NCBI GenBank assembly: GCA_934512135.1
Contig: CAKSWT010000003.1
Coordinates: forward strand, 159,698 to 223,697
From: an uncultured Oscillospiraceae bacterium
GTDB lineage: Bacteria; Bacillota; Clostridia; Oscillospirales; Oscillospiraceae
DNA: 64,000 nucleotides
Reading direction: 5' to 3'
Shown here in pieces: positions 48,525-57,078 of this stretch. The translations under genes and the position numbers were made by a program. The notes beneath the pieces are model-generated. The model made no database searches. It was given only the letters and a program-made list of their open reading frames with translations, and was not told where the DNA came from. Within the stretch, counting starts at the first letter, position 1; each line of letters begins with the position of its first letter.

Positions 48525-48578
48525 GAAGCCAAGGAAACCTGTGCATTTTGACAGTTACCCAGCCTAGGAGGGATTTTT

Positions 48579-49886
48579 ATGGCATCTGCCCGCATGGCCA
48601 TGGTCTATGAAAAGCTCTATAAAGCCGTCTGCGACCAGAGCATGAACAACGTCATCACCGCCACCCATGAGATCTTTGAAAAGCCTGTGCTGTTTGTGGA
48701 CGAATATTTCCATGTGGTCTCCATGCAGCCCTCGTCGGTGACCGGAGATCCGGAGTGGGACGAGATCTACCGCAACAAGGCGTTGAACCGGGAGCAGATC
48801 TTCCAGACCCTGGACGAGTTCCTCACCGGGAAAAAGGCCTTTTACAAGCCCTTTTTCGCCAACACCGGCTCCTGCGCCGATCGGCCCAGAATCTTTGCGG
48901 AGGTGGTCCAGGACGGCACCGTCCACGGCCATGTGATCGTCATGTGGGACGGGACGCCGCCTACCGAGGAGGATTTTCAGATCATTGATCTGGTGCTGGA
49001 CGCCCTGTGCTTGCGGATTGCCAGCCGGATCAAGTCCATGGGCAGCTGGAACCTGGCCCTGTCCACCAAGCTGGAGGATCTGCTGGCTCCCAATACCCCG
49101 CCCCACCTGGAGAACCTGGCCTGCGAGGCCATCACCAGGACCATGCAGCCGGAATACACCATTTGCGTCACCACCATTGGGGCCCTGGCCTCCCAGCGGG
49201 CCTTTGCGGAGTACGCCGTCCATGAGCTCCAGCAGCTCTATCGGAATGTAATCTGCCTGATCTATGACAACACCATTGTCACCCTCTATGGCGGCACCTC
49301 CCCCCACGGCTCCGGGGCGCCCATGGCCAAGACCTCCCTGGCGGACAAGCTCTTTGAATTCTTCGGCAGCCACGACATGGTCTGCGGTCTCTCCGACAGC
49401 TTTTCCGACCCCAGGGAGACCCGGTGCCACTACCGGCAGGCCCTGCTCACCGCCCGGCTGGCGCTGAAGCTGGGGAGGGAAAAGTCCACCACCTTCTCCG
49501 ATCTGATGCCCCTGCCCATTTTCCTGTCTGTGCTGGAAAAGGACACCCCGGAGACCTTTATCCATCCGGCCATCTTTAAAATGCGGGAATACGACAAGGA
49601 ATACGGCACCGCCTATGACGAGACCATGCGGCTGTTCTCCTTTAATATGCACAACAAGGACCGCACCGCCGCAGCGCTGTGCATCCACCGAAACACCCTG
49701 CTCTATCGGCTGGGCCGGATCAGCGAGCTGTTTCAGCTGCCCTATGAGCACGATCAGGTGGCCCTGAATCTTCTGTGCAGCTATCTGATTCTGGAGCTCA
49801 ACCGCTATGGCTCCCCCCAGGACATGAGCCGCCTGTCCTCCACGGAATATGAGGAAGCCGCCGGGGGCGTGGTGGGCAGCTGGTAA
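48579..49886 (+). CDS. PucR/CdaR-type transcriptional regulator
   Basis: 435 residues. The C-terminal PucR helix-turn-helix is clear (ALCIHRNTLLYRLGRISELFQLPYEHDQVALNLLCSYLILEL). In the middle is a GGDEF-like/PucR sensor region (SLADKLFEFFGSHDMVCGLSDSFSDPRETRCHYRQALLTARL). The N-terminal 150 residues look GAF-like (FEKPVLFVDEYFHVVSMQ). Such regulators respond to small metabolites, often purines or amino acids. GGAGGG precedes ATG 48579. It sits 11 bases ahead of an EamA exporter, which it may control. Confidence 0.88.
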   Translation: MASARMAMVYEKLYKAVCDQSMNNVITATHEIFEKPVLFVDEYFHVVSMQPSSVTGDPEWDEIYRNKALNREQIFQTLDEFLTGKKAFYKPFFANTGSCADRPRIFAEVVQDGTVHGHVIVMWDGTPPTEEDFQIIDLVLDALCLRIASRIKSMGSWNLALSTKLEDLLAPNTPPHLENLACEAITRTMQPEYTICVTTIGALASQRAFAEYAVHELQQLYRNVICLIYDNTIVTLYGGTSPHGSGAPMAKTSLADKLFEFFGSHDMVCGLSDSFSDPRETRCHYRQALLTARLALKLGREKSTTFSDLMPLPIFLSVLEKDTPETFIHPAIFKMREYDKEYGTAYDETMRLFSFNMHNKDRTAAALCIHRNTLLYRLGRISELFQLPYEHDQVALNLLCSYLILELNRYGSPQDMSRLSSTEYEEAAGGVVGSW

Positions 49887-49897
49887 GGGGGAGCACC

Positions 49898-50770
49898 ATG
49901 ACGCAAAATCGAACCAAGGGCATTGTATGCATTGTGCTGGCTGCCCTTTCCTTTGCCCTGATGGGCAACTTCGTCCACCTGGCCGGATCGGTCCCCTCAA
50001 TGCAGAAGGCGTTTTTCCGGAACTTTGTGGCCATGGTCTTTGCCTTTTTGGTGATGAAGAAGCACCATGTGTCCTTTCATCCCCCGGAGAAGCGCCACTG
50101 GCGGTATCTTCTGGCCCGGGCGGCCTTTGGGACCCTGGGGCTGCTTTGCAACTTCTACGCAGTGGACCGGCTAAATCTCTCCGACGCCTCTATGCTCAAT
50201 AAAATGTCCCCCTTCTTCGCCATTATCATGTCCTATTTCCTGCTGAAGGAGCGGCTGACCCTGTTCCAGGGGGCCGCAGTGGCGGTGGCCTTTTTGGGGA
50301 GCCTGCTGATTATCAAGCCCAACCCTGCCAATATGGCCCTGGTGCCCAGCGTTGTTGGACTGGTGGGGGGCTTCGGCGCCGGGGTGGCCTACACCGTGGT
50401 GCGGATCATGAGCAAAAAGGGGGTCAACTCCAGTTTGATCGTCTTTGTGTTCTCCACCTTCTCCTGCCTGGTGTGCGTGCCCTATATTGTGGTGGTGCAT
50501 GCGCCGATGACCCTGGGACAGCTGGGCTGTCTGCTTTTGGCGGGGGTGTTCGGCTGTGCCGGCCAGTTTGCCATCACCAGCGCCTATCGCTTTGCTCCTG
50601 CCAAGGACATCTCGGTGTACGACTACACCCAGGTGATCTTTTCGGCCCTGCTGGGGTGGACCTTCTTCGGCCAGGTGCCGGACCGGTGGAGCCTGCTGGG
50701 GTATGTGGTGATCTGCGGCACCGGCGTCCTCATGTTTTTCTACCAAAAACGCCATGGGGACCAGGGGTGA
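49898..50770 (+). CDS. EamA/DMT-family transporter
   Basis: 290 residues with ten predicted helices; two EamA repeats: TKGIVCIVLAALSFALMGNFVHLAGSVPSMQKAFFRNFVA and GLVGGFGAGVAYTVVRIMSKKG. The C-terminal repeat ends with VYDYTQVIFSALLGWTFFGQVPDRWSLLGY. The general role is export of metabolites or drugs. It follows the PucR regulator closely behind GGGGGAGC, so probably one operon. No clear terminator follows. Confidence 0.9.
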   Translation: MTQNRTKGIVCIVLAALSFALMGNFVHLAGSVPSMQKAFFRNFVAMVFAFLVMKKHHVSFHPPEKRHWRYLLARAAFGTLGLLCNFYAVDRLNLSDASMLNKMSPFFAIIMSYFLLKERLTLFQGAAVAVAFLGSLLIIKPNPANMALVPSVVGLVGGFGAGVAYTVVRIMSKKGVNSSLIVFVFSTFSCLVCVPYIVVVHAPMTLGQLGCLLLAGVFGCAGQFAITSAYRFAPAKDISVYDYTQVIFSALLGWTFFGQVPDRWSLLGYVVICGTGVLMFFYQKRHGDQG

Positions 50771-50789
50771 ATTCCGTGATTATTTCCCC

Positions 50790-50818
50790 TTGACTTTAAC
50801 GTGATGATTCGCTAATAT
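50790..50818 (+). promoter_or_regulatory. Promoter for the amino-acid importer operon
   Basis: TTGACT (50790-50795), 17-bp spacer, TAATAT (50813-50818); TATAAT three bases further (50816-50821) is an alternative -10 with a 20-bp spacer. Confidence 0.6.
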
Positions 50819-50876
50819 AATAGCAAATCATCTGACTGCGGCCACCGTGCCGCGTCCTGTCAAGGAGAGAACATTC

Positions 50877-51809
50877 ATGAAAAAATTCATTTCTTTGGTT
50901 ATGGCCGGCGCCATGATGCTGTCCCTGGCCGCCTGCGGCGACAGCGCCTCCTCCACTCCTGCGACTACCCCTGCGGAGACTGCTGCTCCGGCTGAGACCG
51001 CCCAGGAGACCGCTGCGGCAACCGCCGCTCCGGCAGAGCAGAATGCCCCCGCCTCCACAGTGGAGTCCACCGACGGCCGCACCACCTTTGTGGTGGGCTT
51101 TGACGCGGAATATCCCCCCTATGGCTACATGGACGACACCGGAGAGTACACCGGCTTTGACCTGGTTCTGGCCCAGGAGGTCTGCGACCGGAACGGCTGG
51201 GAGCTGGTGAAGCAGCCCATTGACTGGGACGCCAAGGACATGGAGCTGAACTCCGGCACCATCGACTGCATCTGGAACGGCTTTACCATGACCGGCCGGG
51301 AGGAGGACTACACCTTCTCGGTGCCCTATGTGGACAACTCCATTGTATTTGTGGTGATGAACGACTCCGACATCCAGTCCAAGGCGGACCTGGCGGGGAA
51401 GGTTGTGGTCACCCAGGCAGACTCCTCCGCACTGGCGGCGCTGACCGATGAGGAGGACAACGAGGAGAATCTGGCCCTGGCGGCCTCCTTTGCGGATCTT
51501 CAGCAGGTGGCCGACTACAACACCGCCTTCCTGAACCTGGAGTCCGGTGCGGTGGACGCCATCGCCGTGGACATCGGTGTGGCCCAGTATCAGCTGACCT
51601 CCCGGGGAGACACCTTCCGGCAGCTGGAGGAGCCCCTGTCCACCGAGCAGTACGCCATCGGCTTTAAGAAGGGGAACGAGGCCCTTCGGGATCAGGTTCA
51701 GAACACCCTGTTTGACATGTACAAGGACGGTACCTTTGACAAGATCGTGGCGGAGTACGCCGACTACAATCTGCCCGATATGGTCTGCCTGGGCAACTAT
51801 GTAAAGTAA
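50877..51809 (+). CDS. Polar amino-acid ABC substrate-binding lipoprotein
   Basis: 310 residues. Signal peptide MKKFISLVMAGAMMLSLAAC with lipobox LAAC, then an Ala/Thr/Pro/Glu-rich spacer (about 25-65) that lifts the domain from the membrane. SBP family 3 core: FVVGFDAEYPPYGYMDDTGEYTGFDLVLAQEVCDRNGWEL, ELNSGTIDCIWNGFTMTGRE, then the second lobe. Family 3 proteins bind Arg, Lys, His, Gln or cystine; which one is unknown. AAGGAG precedes ATG 50877. It leads the permease, ATPase and racemase genes. A short hairpin (51823-51846) before the permease could lower expression of later genes. Confidence 0.93.
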   Translation: MKKFISLVMAGAMMLSLAACGDSASSTPATTPAETAAPAETAQETAAATAAPAEQNAPASTVESTDGRTTFVVGFDAEYPPYGYMDDTGEYTGFDLVLAQEVCDRNGWELVKQPIDWDAKDMELNSGTIDCIWNGFTMTGREEDYTFSVPYVDNSIVFVVMNDSDIQSKADLAGKVVVTQADSSALAALTDEEDNEENLALAASFADLQQVADYNTAFLNLESGAVDAIAVDIGVAQYQLTSRGDTFRQLEEPLSTEQYAIGFKKGNEALRDQVQNTLFDMYKDGTFDKIVAEYADYNLPDMVCLGNYVK

Positions 51810-51822
51810 TGTTCCGATGATC

Positions 51823-51846
51823 TGGGGGCGGCTGCTGCTGCCCCCA
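51823..51846 (+). terminator. Intercistronic hairpin
   Basis: TGGGGGC / GCCCCCA (51823-51829 with 51840-51846), followed by TTT. Such hairpins between binding protein and permease often reduce read-through or protect the upstream mRNA. Confidence 0.4.
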
Positions 51847-51882
51847 TTTCCGTCTGTACCACACTTAGAAAGAGGGGAACCT

Positions 51883-52587
51883 ATGTCCTTCCTTGCCATG
51901 GCCCGACAGGTGTTTGCCGGCACCGGCGCCACAATGACCATCTTTTTCAGCACGCTGATTTTCTCCATGCCCCTGGGGCTGCTGGTGGCCATGGGCCGCA
52001 TGAACAGCTATTCGCCCTTCCGGCGCATCGCCGAGACCAGCCCCGTCGCCTGGCTCCGGGGCTTTAAGCCCTTGCAGCTAATCATCAAGTTTTTGATCTC
52101 CATTCTCCGGGGCACGCCCTTGATGCTCCAGCTGATCGTCTGGTTTTACGGGCCCTATTATCTCTTTGGCATCCGGCTCAACGCCGCCTGGCGGGTCACC
52201 GCCACCATTGTGGGCTTCTCCATCAACTACGCCGCCTATTTCGCGGAAATCTTCCGGGCGGGAATCCAGAGCATTCCCGGGGGACAGCGGGAGGCGGCCC
52301 GGGTGCTGGGCTACAACCGGGTCCAGACCTTCTGCAAGATCATCTTTCCCCAGATGTGCAAGCAGGTCCTGCCCCCGGTGACCAACGAGATCATCACCCT
52401 GGTAAAGGACACCTCCCTGGCCTTTGTGCTGGCCTACACGGAGATGTTCACCCTGGCCAAGCAGGTGGCCGCCGCCGAAACCACCATCGCCCCGCTGTTT
52501 GTGGCCGGTGTGTTCTACTATGTGTTCAATCTGGTGGTGGCGGGGATCATGGGCAAGGTGGAAAAAAAGCTGGAATACTATCAGTAA
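51883..52587 (+). CDS. Polar amino-acid ABC permease (HisM/GlnP type)
   Basis: 234 residues, five or so helices. Conserved permease loop EIFRAGIQSIPGGQREAARVLGYNRVQTFCKIIFPQMCKQVLPPVTNEIITLVKDTSLAF contains the EAA motif. The single permease is expected to form a homodimer. ATG 51883 follows AGAGGGG; an earlier frame start at 51817 lacks a site. Neighbours are the binding protein and the ATPase, 13 bases apart. Confidence 0.93.
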   Translation: MSFLAMARQVFAGTGATMTIFFSTLIFSMPLGLLVAMGRMNSYSPFRRIAETSPVAWLRGFKPLQLIIKFLISILRGTPLMLQLIVWFYGPYYLFGIRLNAAWRVTATIVGFSINYAAYFAEIFRAGIQSIPGGQREAARVLGYNRVQTFCKIIFPQMCKQVLPPVTNEIITLVKDTSLAFVLAYTEMFTLAKQVAAAETTIAPLFVAGVFYYVFNLVVAGIMGKVEKKLEYYQ

Positions 52588-52600
52588 AGGAGGCATCCCC

Positions 52601-53362
52601 ATGAAATTGCTGGAAATCAATCACTGCAAAAAGGCCTTTCACGAGCTGGATGTGCTCCATGACATCTCCCTGTCTGTGGAGGAGGGGGAGGTGGTGGCCA
52701 TTATCGGCCCCTCCGGCTCAGGAAAATCCACCCTGCTCCGGTGCGCCACCCTGCTGGAGACCATGGACTCCGGGGACCTGATCTATCTGGGCCAGTACGC
52801 CGCCCAAAATCAGGAGGGAAAGGCCGTCTACGCCGACAAAAAGCAGCTGCGGAGCATTCAGCGCTATTTTGGCCTGGTGTTTCAGAACTTCAATCTCTTT
52901 CCCCACTATTCCGTGAAAAAGAATATTATGGACGCCCCCATTCACGTCCAGAAGCAGTCCCGGCAGGAGGCGGAGGCCACCTGTATGGAGCTGCTGGAGA
53001 AAATGGGCCTCACCGGAAAGGAAAACGCCTATCCCTGCCAGCTCTCCGGCGGACAGCAGCAGCGGGTGGCCATTGCCCGGGCGCTGGCCATGCATCCGAA
53101 AATCCTCTTTTTTGACGAGCCCACCTCGGCCCTGGACCCGGAGCTCACCGGGGAGATTTTAAAAGTCATCCGGCAGTTGGCCCAGGAGAAGATGACCATG
53201 GTGATTGTCACCCATGAGATGAGCTTTGCCCGGGATGTGGCAGACCGGGTGATCTTTATGGACGGGGGCTATATTGTGGAGCAGGGAGACCCGCGGGAGG
53301 TCATCGACCACCCCAAGGAGGAGCGGACCCGGCAGTTCCTGGCCCGGTTTTCCCAGTCATGA
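52601..53362 (+). CDS. Polar amino-acid ABC ATPase (GlnQ/HisP type)
   Basis: 253 residues. Walker A GPSGSGKSTLLRC at about 35, Q-loop FGLVFQNFNLFPHYSVKKN, signature LSGGQQQRVAIARALAM, Walker B ILFFDEPTSALDPELTGEI and the H-loop VTHEMSFARDVADRVIFMDGG are all intact. AAAGGAGG precedes ATG 52601. Its end overlaps the DapF-like gene by four bases (ATGA), showing that the racemase-like protein is part of the same transcription and translation unit. Confidence 0.95.
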   Translation: MKLLEINHCKKAFHELDVLHDISLSVEEGEVVAIIGPSGSGKSTLLRCATLLETMDSGDLIYLGQYAAQNQEGKAVYADKKQLRSIQRYFGLVFQNFNLFPHYSVKKNIMDAPIHVQKQSRQEAEATCMELLEKMGLTGKENAYPCQLSGGQQQRVAIARALAMHPKILFFDEPTSALDPELTGEILKVIRQLAQEKMTMVIVTHEMSFARDVADRVIFMDGGYIVEQGDPREVIDHPKEERTRQFLARFSQS

Positions 53363-54138
53363 AGCTGGTTCTCCGCTATGCGGACCCGGCGGGGAATGTC
53401 ACTGCCATTGTGGAGTCTCCGGTGGCCCCGGAGGAGCGGGTGGCGGTGGCCCGGTATATTTTGTCCCTGGGAAAGGCGGAGCAGGTGGGCTTTGCCGTTG
53501 CCCCCAGGCTGGGGGGCCAGGGCCGTCTGGAGATGATGGGCGGGGAATTCTGCGGCAATGCCGCCAGGTCCTTTGGCCTGCTGCTGGCCCGGGAGAGATA
53601 TGCCTCCGGCATCCATACCGTCTCCTTGGAGATCTCCGGGGCGGAGGCGCCCCTGACCGTCCGGGCGAATCTGGACCGGCAGGAGGCGGAGGCCCAGATG
53701 CCCCTGCCGCTGGGGCTCACGGAATTCTGCTGGGAGGGGCGGCGCCTTCCCCAGGTGGAGCTGCCGGGGATCCGGCACATTTTGGTGGAGGGGCCGCCGG
53801 AGGGGTTTCTGGTCCAGCGAATTCTGATGGCCCAGCGGCCTCTGTCGGTGGAGGCCCTGGGGGTGCTGTTTCTGCAAAAGGGGAATATGACCCCGGTGGT
53901 CTATGTCCGGTCCACGGATTCCCTGGTGTGGGAGTCCTCCTGCGGCTCCGGCAGCACCGCCTGGGCCTGGTATCTGTCCCAGGGGGCCCCGGATGGGGAA
54001 TACGCCTATCTGCTGCACCAGCCCGGAGGAATGATTCAGGTCCGGGTCCGCCGAGTCGGAGGGGCCGCCACAGGCATCACCATGGGGGGCAAGGTGACCC
54101 TTTCCCAGGCTCTGTCCCTGGAGGTACCTCTAAACTAG
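53359..54138 (+). CDS. DapF-fold amino-acid racemase/epimerase
   Basis: 259 residues. The two catalytic cysteine motifs of the DapF fold are present: MMGGEFCGNAARSFG at about 56 and SSCGSGSTAWAWYLS at about 193. The protein is shorter and diverged from true diaminopimelate epimerase (about 275 residues; motifs NGxxxEMCGNGxR and CGTGAxA). The family also includes histidine racemases such as CntK. Its coupling to an amino-acid importer suggests it racemises an imported amino acid rather than making diaminopimelate. Cytosolic; no cofactor needed in this fold. The exact substrate is inferred, not known. Confidence 0.78.
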   Translation: MKLVLRYADPAGNVTAIVESPVAPEERVAVARYILSLGKAEQVGFAVAPRLGGQGRLEMMGGEFCGNAARSFGLLLARERYASGIHTVSLEISGAEAPLTVRANLDRQEAEAQMPLPLGLTEFCWEGRRLPQVELPGIRHILVEGPPEGFLVQRILMAQRPLSVEALGVLFLQKGNMTPVVYVRSTDSLVWESSCGSGSTAWAWYLSQGAPDGEYAYLLHQPGGMIQVRVRRVGGAATGITMGGKVTLSQALSLEVPLN

Positions 54139-54204
54139 GGGGAATTTTGTCAGGCTGCCGAAAAAATCCTAGGAGTGCGGTCTGAATTTTTACATTTCCC
54201 ACGT

Positions 54205-54233
54205 TTGACACCGGGGGCGCTTCCTGGTATAAT
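54205..54233 (+). promoter_or_regulatory. Consensus sigma-A promoter for the cyclophilin lipoprotein
   Basis: Perfect TTGACA (54205-54210), 17-bp spacer, perfect TATAAT (54228-54233), the strongest promoter match in the window. Confidence 0.9.
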
Positions 54234-54283
54234 GGGAAAAAATGCAGGATTCCCCCGCAGAATTCCCAAGGGAGGCGACCTCT

Positions 54284-54850
54284 GTGAAGCGAATTTGGCC
54301 CCTTTTGATGGCGCTCCTGCTGCTGACAGGCTGCGGAAGCGGCAAATATGCCTCCGGTCTCCATCACGCCCAGATTGACGTCAAGGACTACGGCACCATT
54401 GTTCTGGAGCTGGACGGAGACACCGCACCCATTTCCGTGGCAAATTTCTGCGCCCTGGCAGAGGACGGGTTTTACGACGGCCTCACCTTTCACCGGGTGA
54501 TTCCCGGATTTATGATTCAGGGCGGCGATCCCAAGGGCGACGGCTCCGGGGGATCGAAAAAGACCATTGCCGGAGAGTTCTCCGCCAACGGCGTGGATAA
54601 CCCCATCTCCCATGTTCGGGGGACGGTGTCCATGGCCCGGTCCCAGGACTTTAACAGCGCCAGCAGCCAGTTTTTCATCGTCCATGAGGATTCCCCCTCC
54701 TTGGACGGGCAGTACGCCGCCTTCGGCCATGTCACCCAGGGTATGGACGTGGTGGACGCCATCTGTGAAAGCACTCCTGTGGAGGACGGCAACGGCACCG
54801 TGGCCTGGTGGAACCAGCCGGTGATCTCCCAGATTCGGATTCTGGACTAA
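54284..54850 (+). CDS. Cyclophilin-type peptidyl-prolyl isomerase lipoprotein
   Basis: 188 residues. Signal peptide with lipobox LLTGC, so anchored outside the membrane. Cyclophilin core: GTIVLELDGDTAPISVANFCALAEDGFYDGLTFHRVIPGFMIQGGDPKGDG, then GTVSMARSQDFNSASSQFFIVHEDSPSLDGQYAAFGHVTQGMDVVDAI. Catalytic Arg and Phe/Met positions (FHRV, FMIQ) are present. It helps fold secreted proteins. GTG 54284 is chosen: GGGAGG lies eight bases upstream and it starts the signal peptide. The preceding ATG at 54242 is too close to the promoter. Confidence 0.92.
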   Translation: MKRIWPLLMALLLLTGCGSGKYASGLHHAQIDVKDYGTIVLELDGDTAPISVANFCALAEDGFYDGLTFHRVIPGFMIQGGDPKGDGSGGSKKTIAGEFSANGVDNPISHVRGTVSMARSQDFNSASSQFFIVHEDSPSLDGQYAAFGHVTQGMDVVDAICESTPVEDGNGTVAWWNQPVISQIRILD

Positions 54851-54869
54851 TTGCATACTGTGACACAAG

Positions 54870-54909
54870 GAGGTGTCTCTGGAAGCCCAGAGGCACCTCT
54901 GCGTCTTTT
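54870..54909 (+). terminator. Terminator after the cyclophilin gene
   Basis: Stem GAGGTGTCTCTGG / CCAGAGGCACCTC (one mismatch) followed by TGCGTCTTTTT. Confidence 0.75.
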
Positions 54910-54938
54910 TACTAGGATTTTTGAAAGGTTGTGTTGGA

Positions 54939-55409
54939 ATGAAGCTGTATATGCCAAAGGATACATTTCGCTGGGGAGAGACCATGGCCCTTCAGGACAA
55001 GGCCGGCCGAACCCGTTATACGGTGGCCGGAGAGGCCTACTCCCTGGGAAAGCGGCTCCATGTCCACGACCTGGCGGGTCGGGAGGCGGTGTATGTCTAT
55101 CAGCGGGTACCGTCCCTGTTCCCCTGCTATGCCATTGAGGTCTACGGCAAGCCCGTGGGGGAGATCACAAAGGATTTGACATTTTTCCGGCCCCGCTATA
55201 CAATGAAATCCCTGAACTGGGAAATCGCCGGCACCTTAGGGGCCTGCGACTATGAAATTACCCGGCAGTCCACGGTGGTGGCCTCCAGCCGTCCCCAGCA
55301 GGACGCCCACGCGCTGACCTTCTACGACCGGGTCACGGAGCTTACGGCCCTGGGCGTGGTGCTGGCCATCAACTGTGTTCTTGCCCCACAGGAGCCGAAG
55401 CATCTATGA
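54939..55409 (+). CDS. LURP-one-related (LOR/DUF567) family protein
   Basis: 156 residues. MKLYMPKDTFRWGETMALQDKAGRTRYTVAGEAYSLGKRLHVHDLAGREAVYVYQR is the typical start of the LURP-one family, a tubby-like beta-barrel. YEIEVYGKPVGEITKD-like segments follow, though here it reads AIEVYGKPVGEITKDLTFF. Bacterial members (YxjI type) have no confirmed biochemical activity; a link to envelope or lipid sensing is speculation. ATG 54939 is set by the family start; the ribosome site is weak. It ends four bases into the MBL gene (ATGA). Confidence 0.8.
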   Translation: MKLYMPKDTFRWGETMALQDKAGRTRYTVAGEAYSLGKRLHVHDLAGREAVYVYQRVPSLFPCYAIEVYGKPVGEITKDLTFFRPRYTMKSLNWEIAGTLGACDYEITRQSTVVASSRPQQDAHALTFYDRVTELTALGVVLAINCVLAPQEPKHL

Positions 55410-56464
55410 AACGAAATAAAATCTTATCCTGGCTGCTCACCCTGGCCCTTGGGCTGGGGCTGAGCAGCTGTGCTGTCTCTCCCGCCTCGGAGGCCGCCCT
55501 GCAGTCTATGGAGCAGGCCTCCGGCCTCACCGGCGAGCTGCAGGTGGACTTTCTGGACGTGGGCCAGGCGGACAGCGCCCTGGTCCGGTGCGGCGGGGAG
55601 GCCATGCTCATCGACGGGGGCAATGTGGCGGACAGCTCCTATGTGGTGTCCTTCCTGAACGCCCAGCAGGTGACTCACCTGGACTATGTGGTGGCCTCCC
55701 ACGCCCATGAGGACCATGCAGGGGGCCTCAGCGGCCCCCTGAACACCTGCACGGTGGATCATGTGTATTGTCCCGTGACCCAGGGGGAGGGCAAATACTT
55801 TGCCAGCCTGGAAAAGTACACCGCAGCCCAGGGCCTGTCCATTGAGGTGCCCCAGGTGGGAGACACCTGGGAGCTGGGGGAGGCGGTGGTCACGGTGCTG
55901 GGCCCCACCCGGTCCTATGAGGAGGCCAACAACACCTCCCTGGTGCTTTCGGTGGACTACGGCAGCACCTCGGTGCTGTTCACCGGAGACATGGAGGCGC
56001 AGGCCGAGGAGGACCTGCTGGCCTCCGGGGCCAACCTCTCCGCCACGGTGCTGAAGGTGGGCCACCACGGCAGCGACACCAGTACCTCCGAGGCCTTTCT
56101 CTCTGCGGTGTCTCCCCGGTACGGGGTGATCTCCGTGGGGGCGGACAACGGCTATGGCCATCCCTCCCAGGCGGTGCTGGACCGGCTGAGCCGCCACGGT
56201 GTGGAGACCTGGCTCACCCGGGACTGTGGGAACATCACCCTCCGCTCCGACGGCACCCAGGTGACCTGGACATGGGACCGGAGCGCCCCGGCGTCCCCGG
56301 CAGCCTCCGACCCGGAGGGGGAATATATCGGAAACAGGAGGTCCCAGGTATTTCACCGGTCCTCCTGTCCCAATCTGCCCAAGGCAGACAATCAGATTCT
56401 CTTTTCCACCCGCCAGGAGGCCCTGGATGCCGGGTACCGCCCCTGCGGGAACTGCAATCCCTAG
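55406..56464 (+). CDS. Secreted ComEC/MBL-fold lipoprotein with C-terminal zinc module
   Basis: 352 residues. Lipobox LSSC places it outside the cell. The metallo-beta-lactamase domain (about 45-300) resembles the C-terminal hydrolase part of ComEC: VDFLDVGQADSALVRCGGEAMLIDGG, the metal motif SHAHEDHAGG, VLFTGDMEAQAEEDL and VLKVGHHGSDTST. The tail (YIGNRRSQVFHRSSCPNLPKADN...YRPCGNCNP) is an Ada-type metal-binding module often found on extracellular nucleases and phage proteins. The likely role is phosphodiester hydrolysis of extracellular nucleic acid or nucleotides. Overlaps the LURP-one gene by four bases, without an obvious terminator. Confidence 0.87.
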   Translation: MKRNKILSWLLTLALGLGLSSCAVSPASEAALQSMEQASGLTGELQVDFLDVGQADSALVRCGGEAMLIDGGNVADSSYVVSFLNAQQVTHLDYVVASHAHEDHAGGLSGPLNTCTVDHVYCPVTQGEGKYFASLEKYTAAQGLSIEVPQVGDTWELGEAVVTVLGPTRSYEEANNTSLVLSVDYGSTSVLFTGDMEAQAEEDLLASGANLSATVLKVGHHGSDTSTSEAFLSAVSPRYGVISVGADNGYGHPSQAVLDRLSRHGVETWLTRDCGNITLRSDGTQVTWTWDRSAPASPAASDPEGEYIGNRRSQVFHRSSCPNLPKADNQILFSTRQEALDAGYRPCGNCNP

Positions 56465-56465
56465 G

Positions 56466-56915
56466 CTAGGTGGGAGACTGGGCCGGGGAATCGCCGCCCC
56501 ATTTCTCGTGCTGCATATTCACCAGGTCCCGGAGGGTGATGCGGTCCACCACGGAGTCAATGGCCTGGTCGATCTGCCGGAACACCTCCACGGTGACGCA
56601 CTGGCACTGCCGGGTGCAGACGCATTCCCCGCCCTCCAGACAGGCCACCGGGGCCAGACTCCCCTCAATCACCCGAAGAATCAGCCCCACGGTATATTCC
56701 TCCGGGGGACGGGTCAGCTGATAGCCCCCCTGGGCCCCGCGACTGGCCCGGAGATAGCCCCCGCGGACCAGAGGGGTGACGATCTGCTCCAGATATTTCA
56801 CCGAGATCTCCTGCCGCTGGGCGATGGACTTGAGAGAGACGCTGGGTTCATCTGGGTGCAGGGCAATGTCCAGCATCATGCGCAGGGCGTAGCGGCCCCT
56901 TGTGGATAGCTTCAA
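56466..56915 (-). CDS. Rrf2-family transcriptional regulator (IscR-like)
   Basis: 149 residues. Winged-helix start LKLSTRGRYALRMMLDIALH, VSLKSIAQRQEISVKYLEQIVTPLVRGGYLRASRGAQGGYQL, followed by the cysteine cluster CLEGGECVCTRQCQC, in which several cysteines could hold a [2Fe-2S] cluster as in IscR. It may report iron-sulfur status. The TTG at 56915 has GGAGGG upstream and gives the canonical start. It is divergent from nadA, whose product carries a [4Fe-4S] cluster. CCTAATATACGATAGG (56984-56999) over its own -10 is a plausible operator. Confidence 0.9.
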   Translation of the reverse strand: MKLSTRGRYALRMMLDIALHPDEPSVSLKSIAQRQEISVKYLEQIVTPLVRGGYLRASRGAQGGYQLTRPPEEYTVGLILRVIEGSLAPVACLEGGECVCTRQCQCVTVEVFRQIDQAIDSVVDRITLRDLVNMQHEKWGGDSPAQSPT

Positions 56916-56983
56916 GACGTTTTCCCTCCTGAGGCAACACCGCCTGCCGAAGGATGCGGTATTGTCCAAATCATACTATAACT

Positions 56984-57015
56984 CCTAATATACGATAGGA
57001 ATGATAGGAAATCAA
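56984..57015 (-). promoter_or_regulatory. Promoter and probable autoregulatory operator of the Rrf2 gene
   Basis: On the minus strand TTGATT (57015-57010), 17-bp spacer, TATATT (56992-56987). An imperfect palindrome CCTA-N8-TAGG (56984-56999) covers the -10. Confidence 0.65.
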
Positions 57016-57048
57016 GTGCTATTTTTTGCGCCCCCGGGGTCCAGGCGA

Positions 57049-57078
57049 TTGACAAAGGGCCGCCGGACTCGGTATAAT
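57049..57078 (+). promoter_or_regulatory. Promoter for nadA-mnmA
   Basis: TTGACA (57049-57054), 18-bp spacer, TATAAT (57073-57078). Leader of about 70 nt to the nadA ATG; I see no riboswitch in it. Confidence 0.82.

Noticed and set aside
53359..54138. Annotation as diaminopimelate epimerase DapF
   Set aside because: The catalytic motifs are altered and the gene belongs to an amino-acid importer operon, so a related racemase is more likely.
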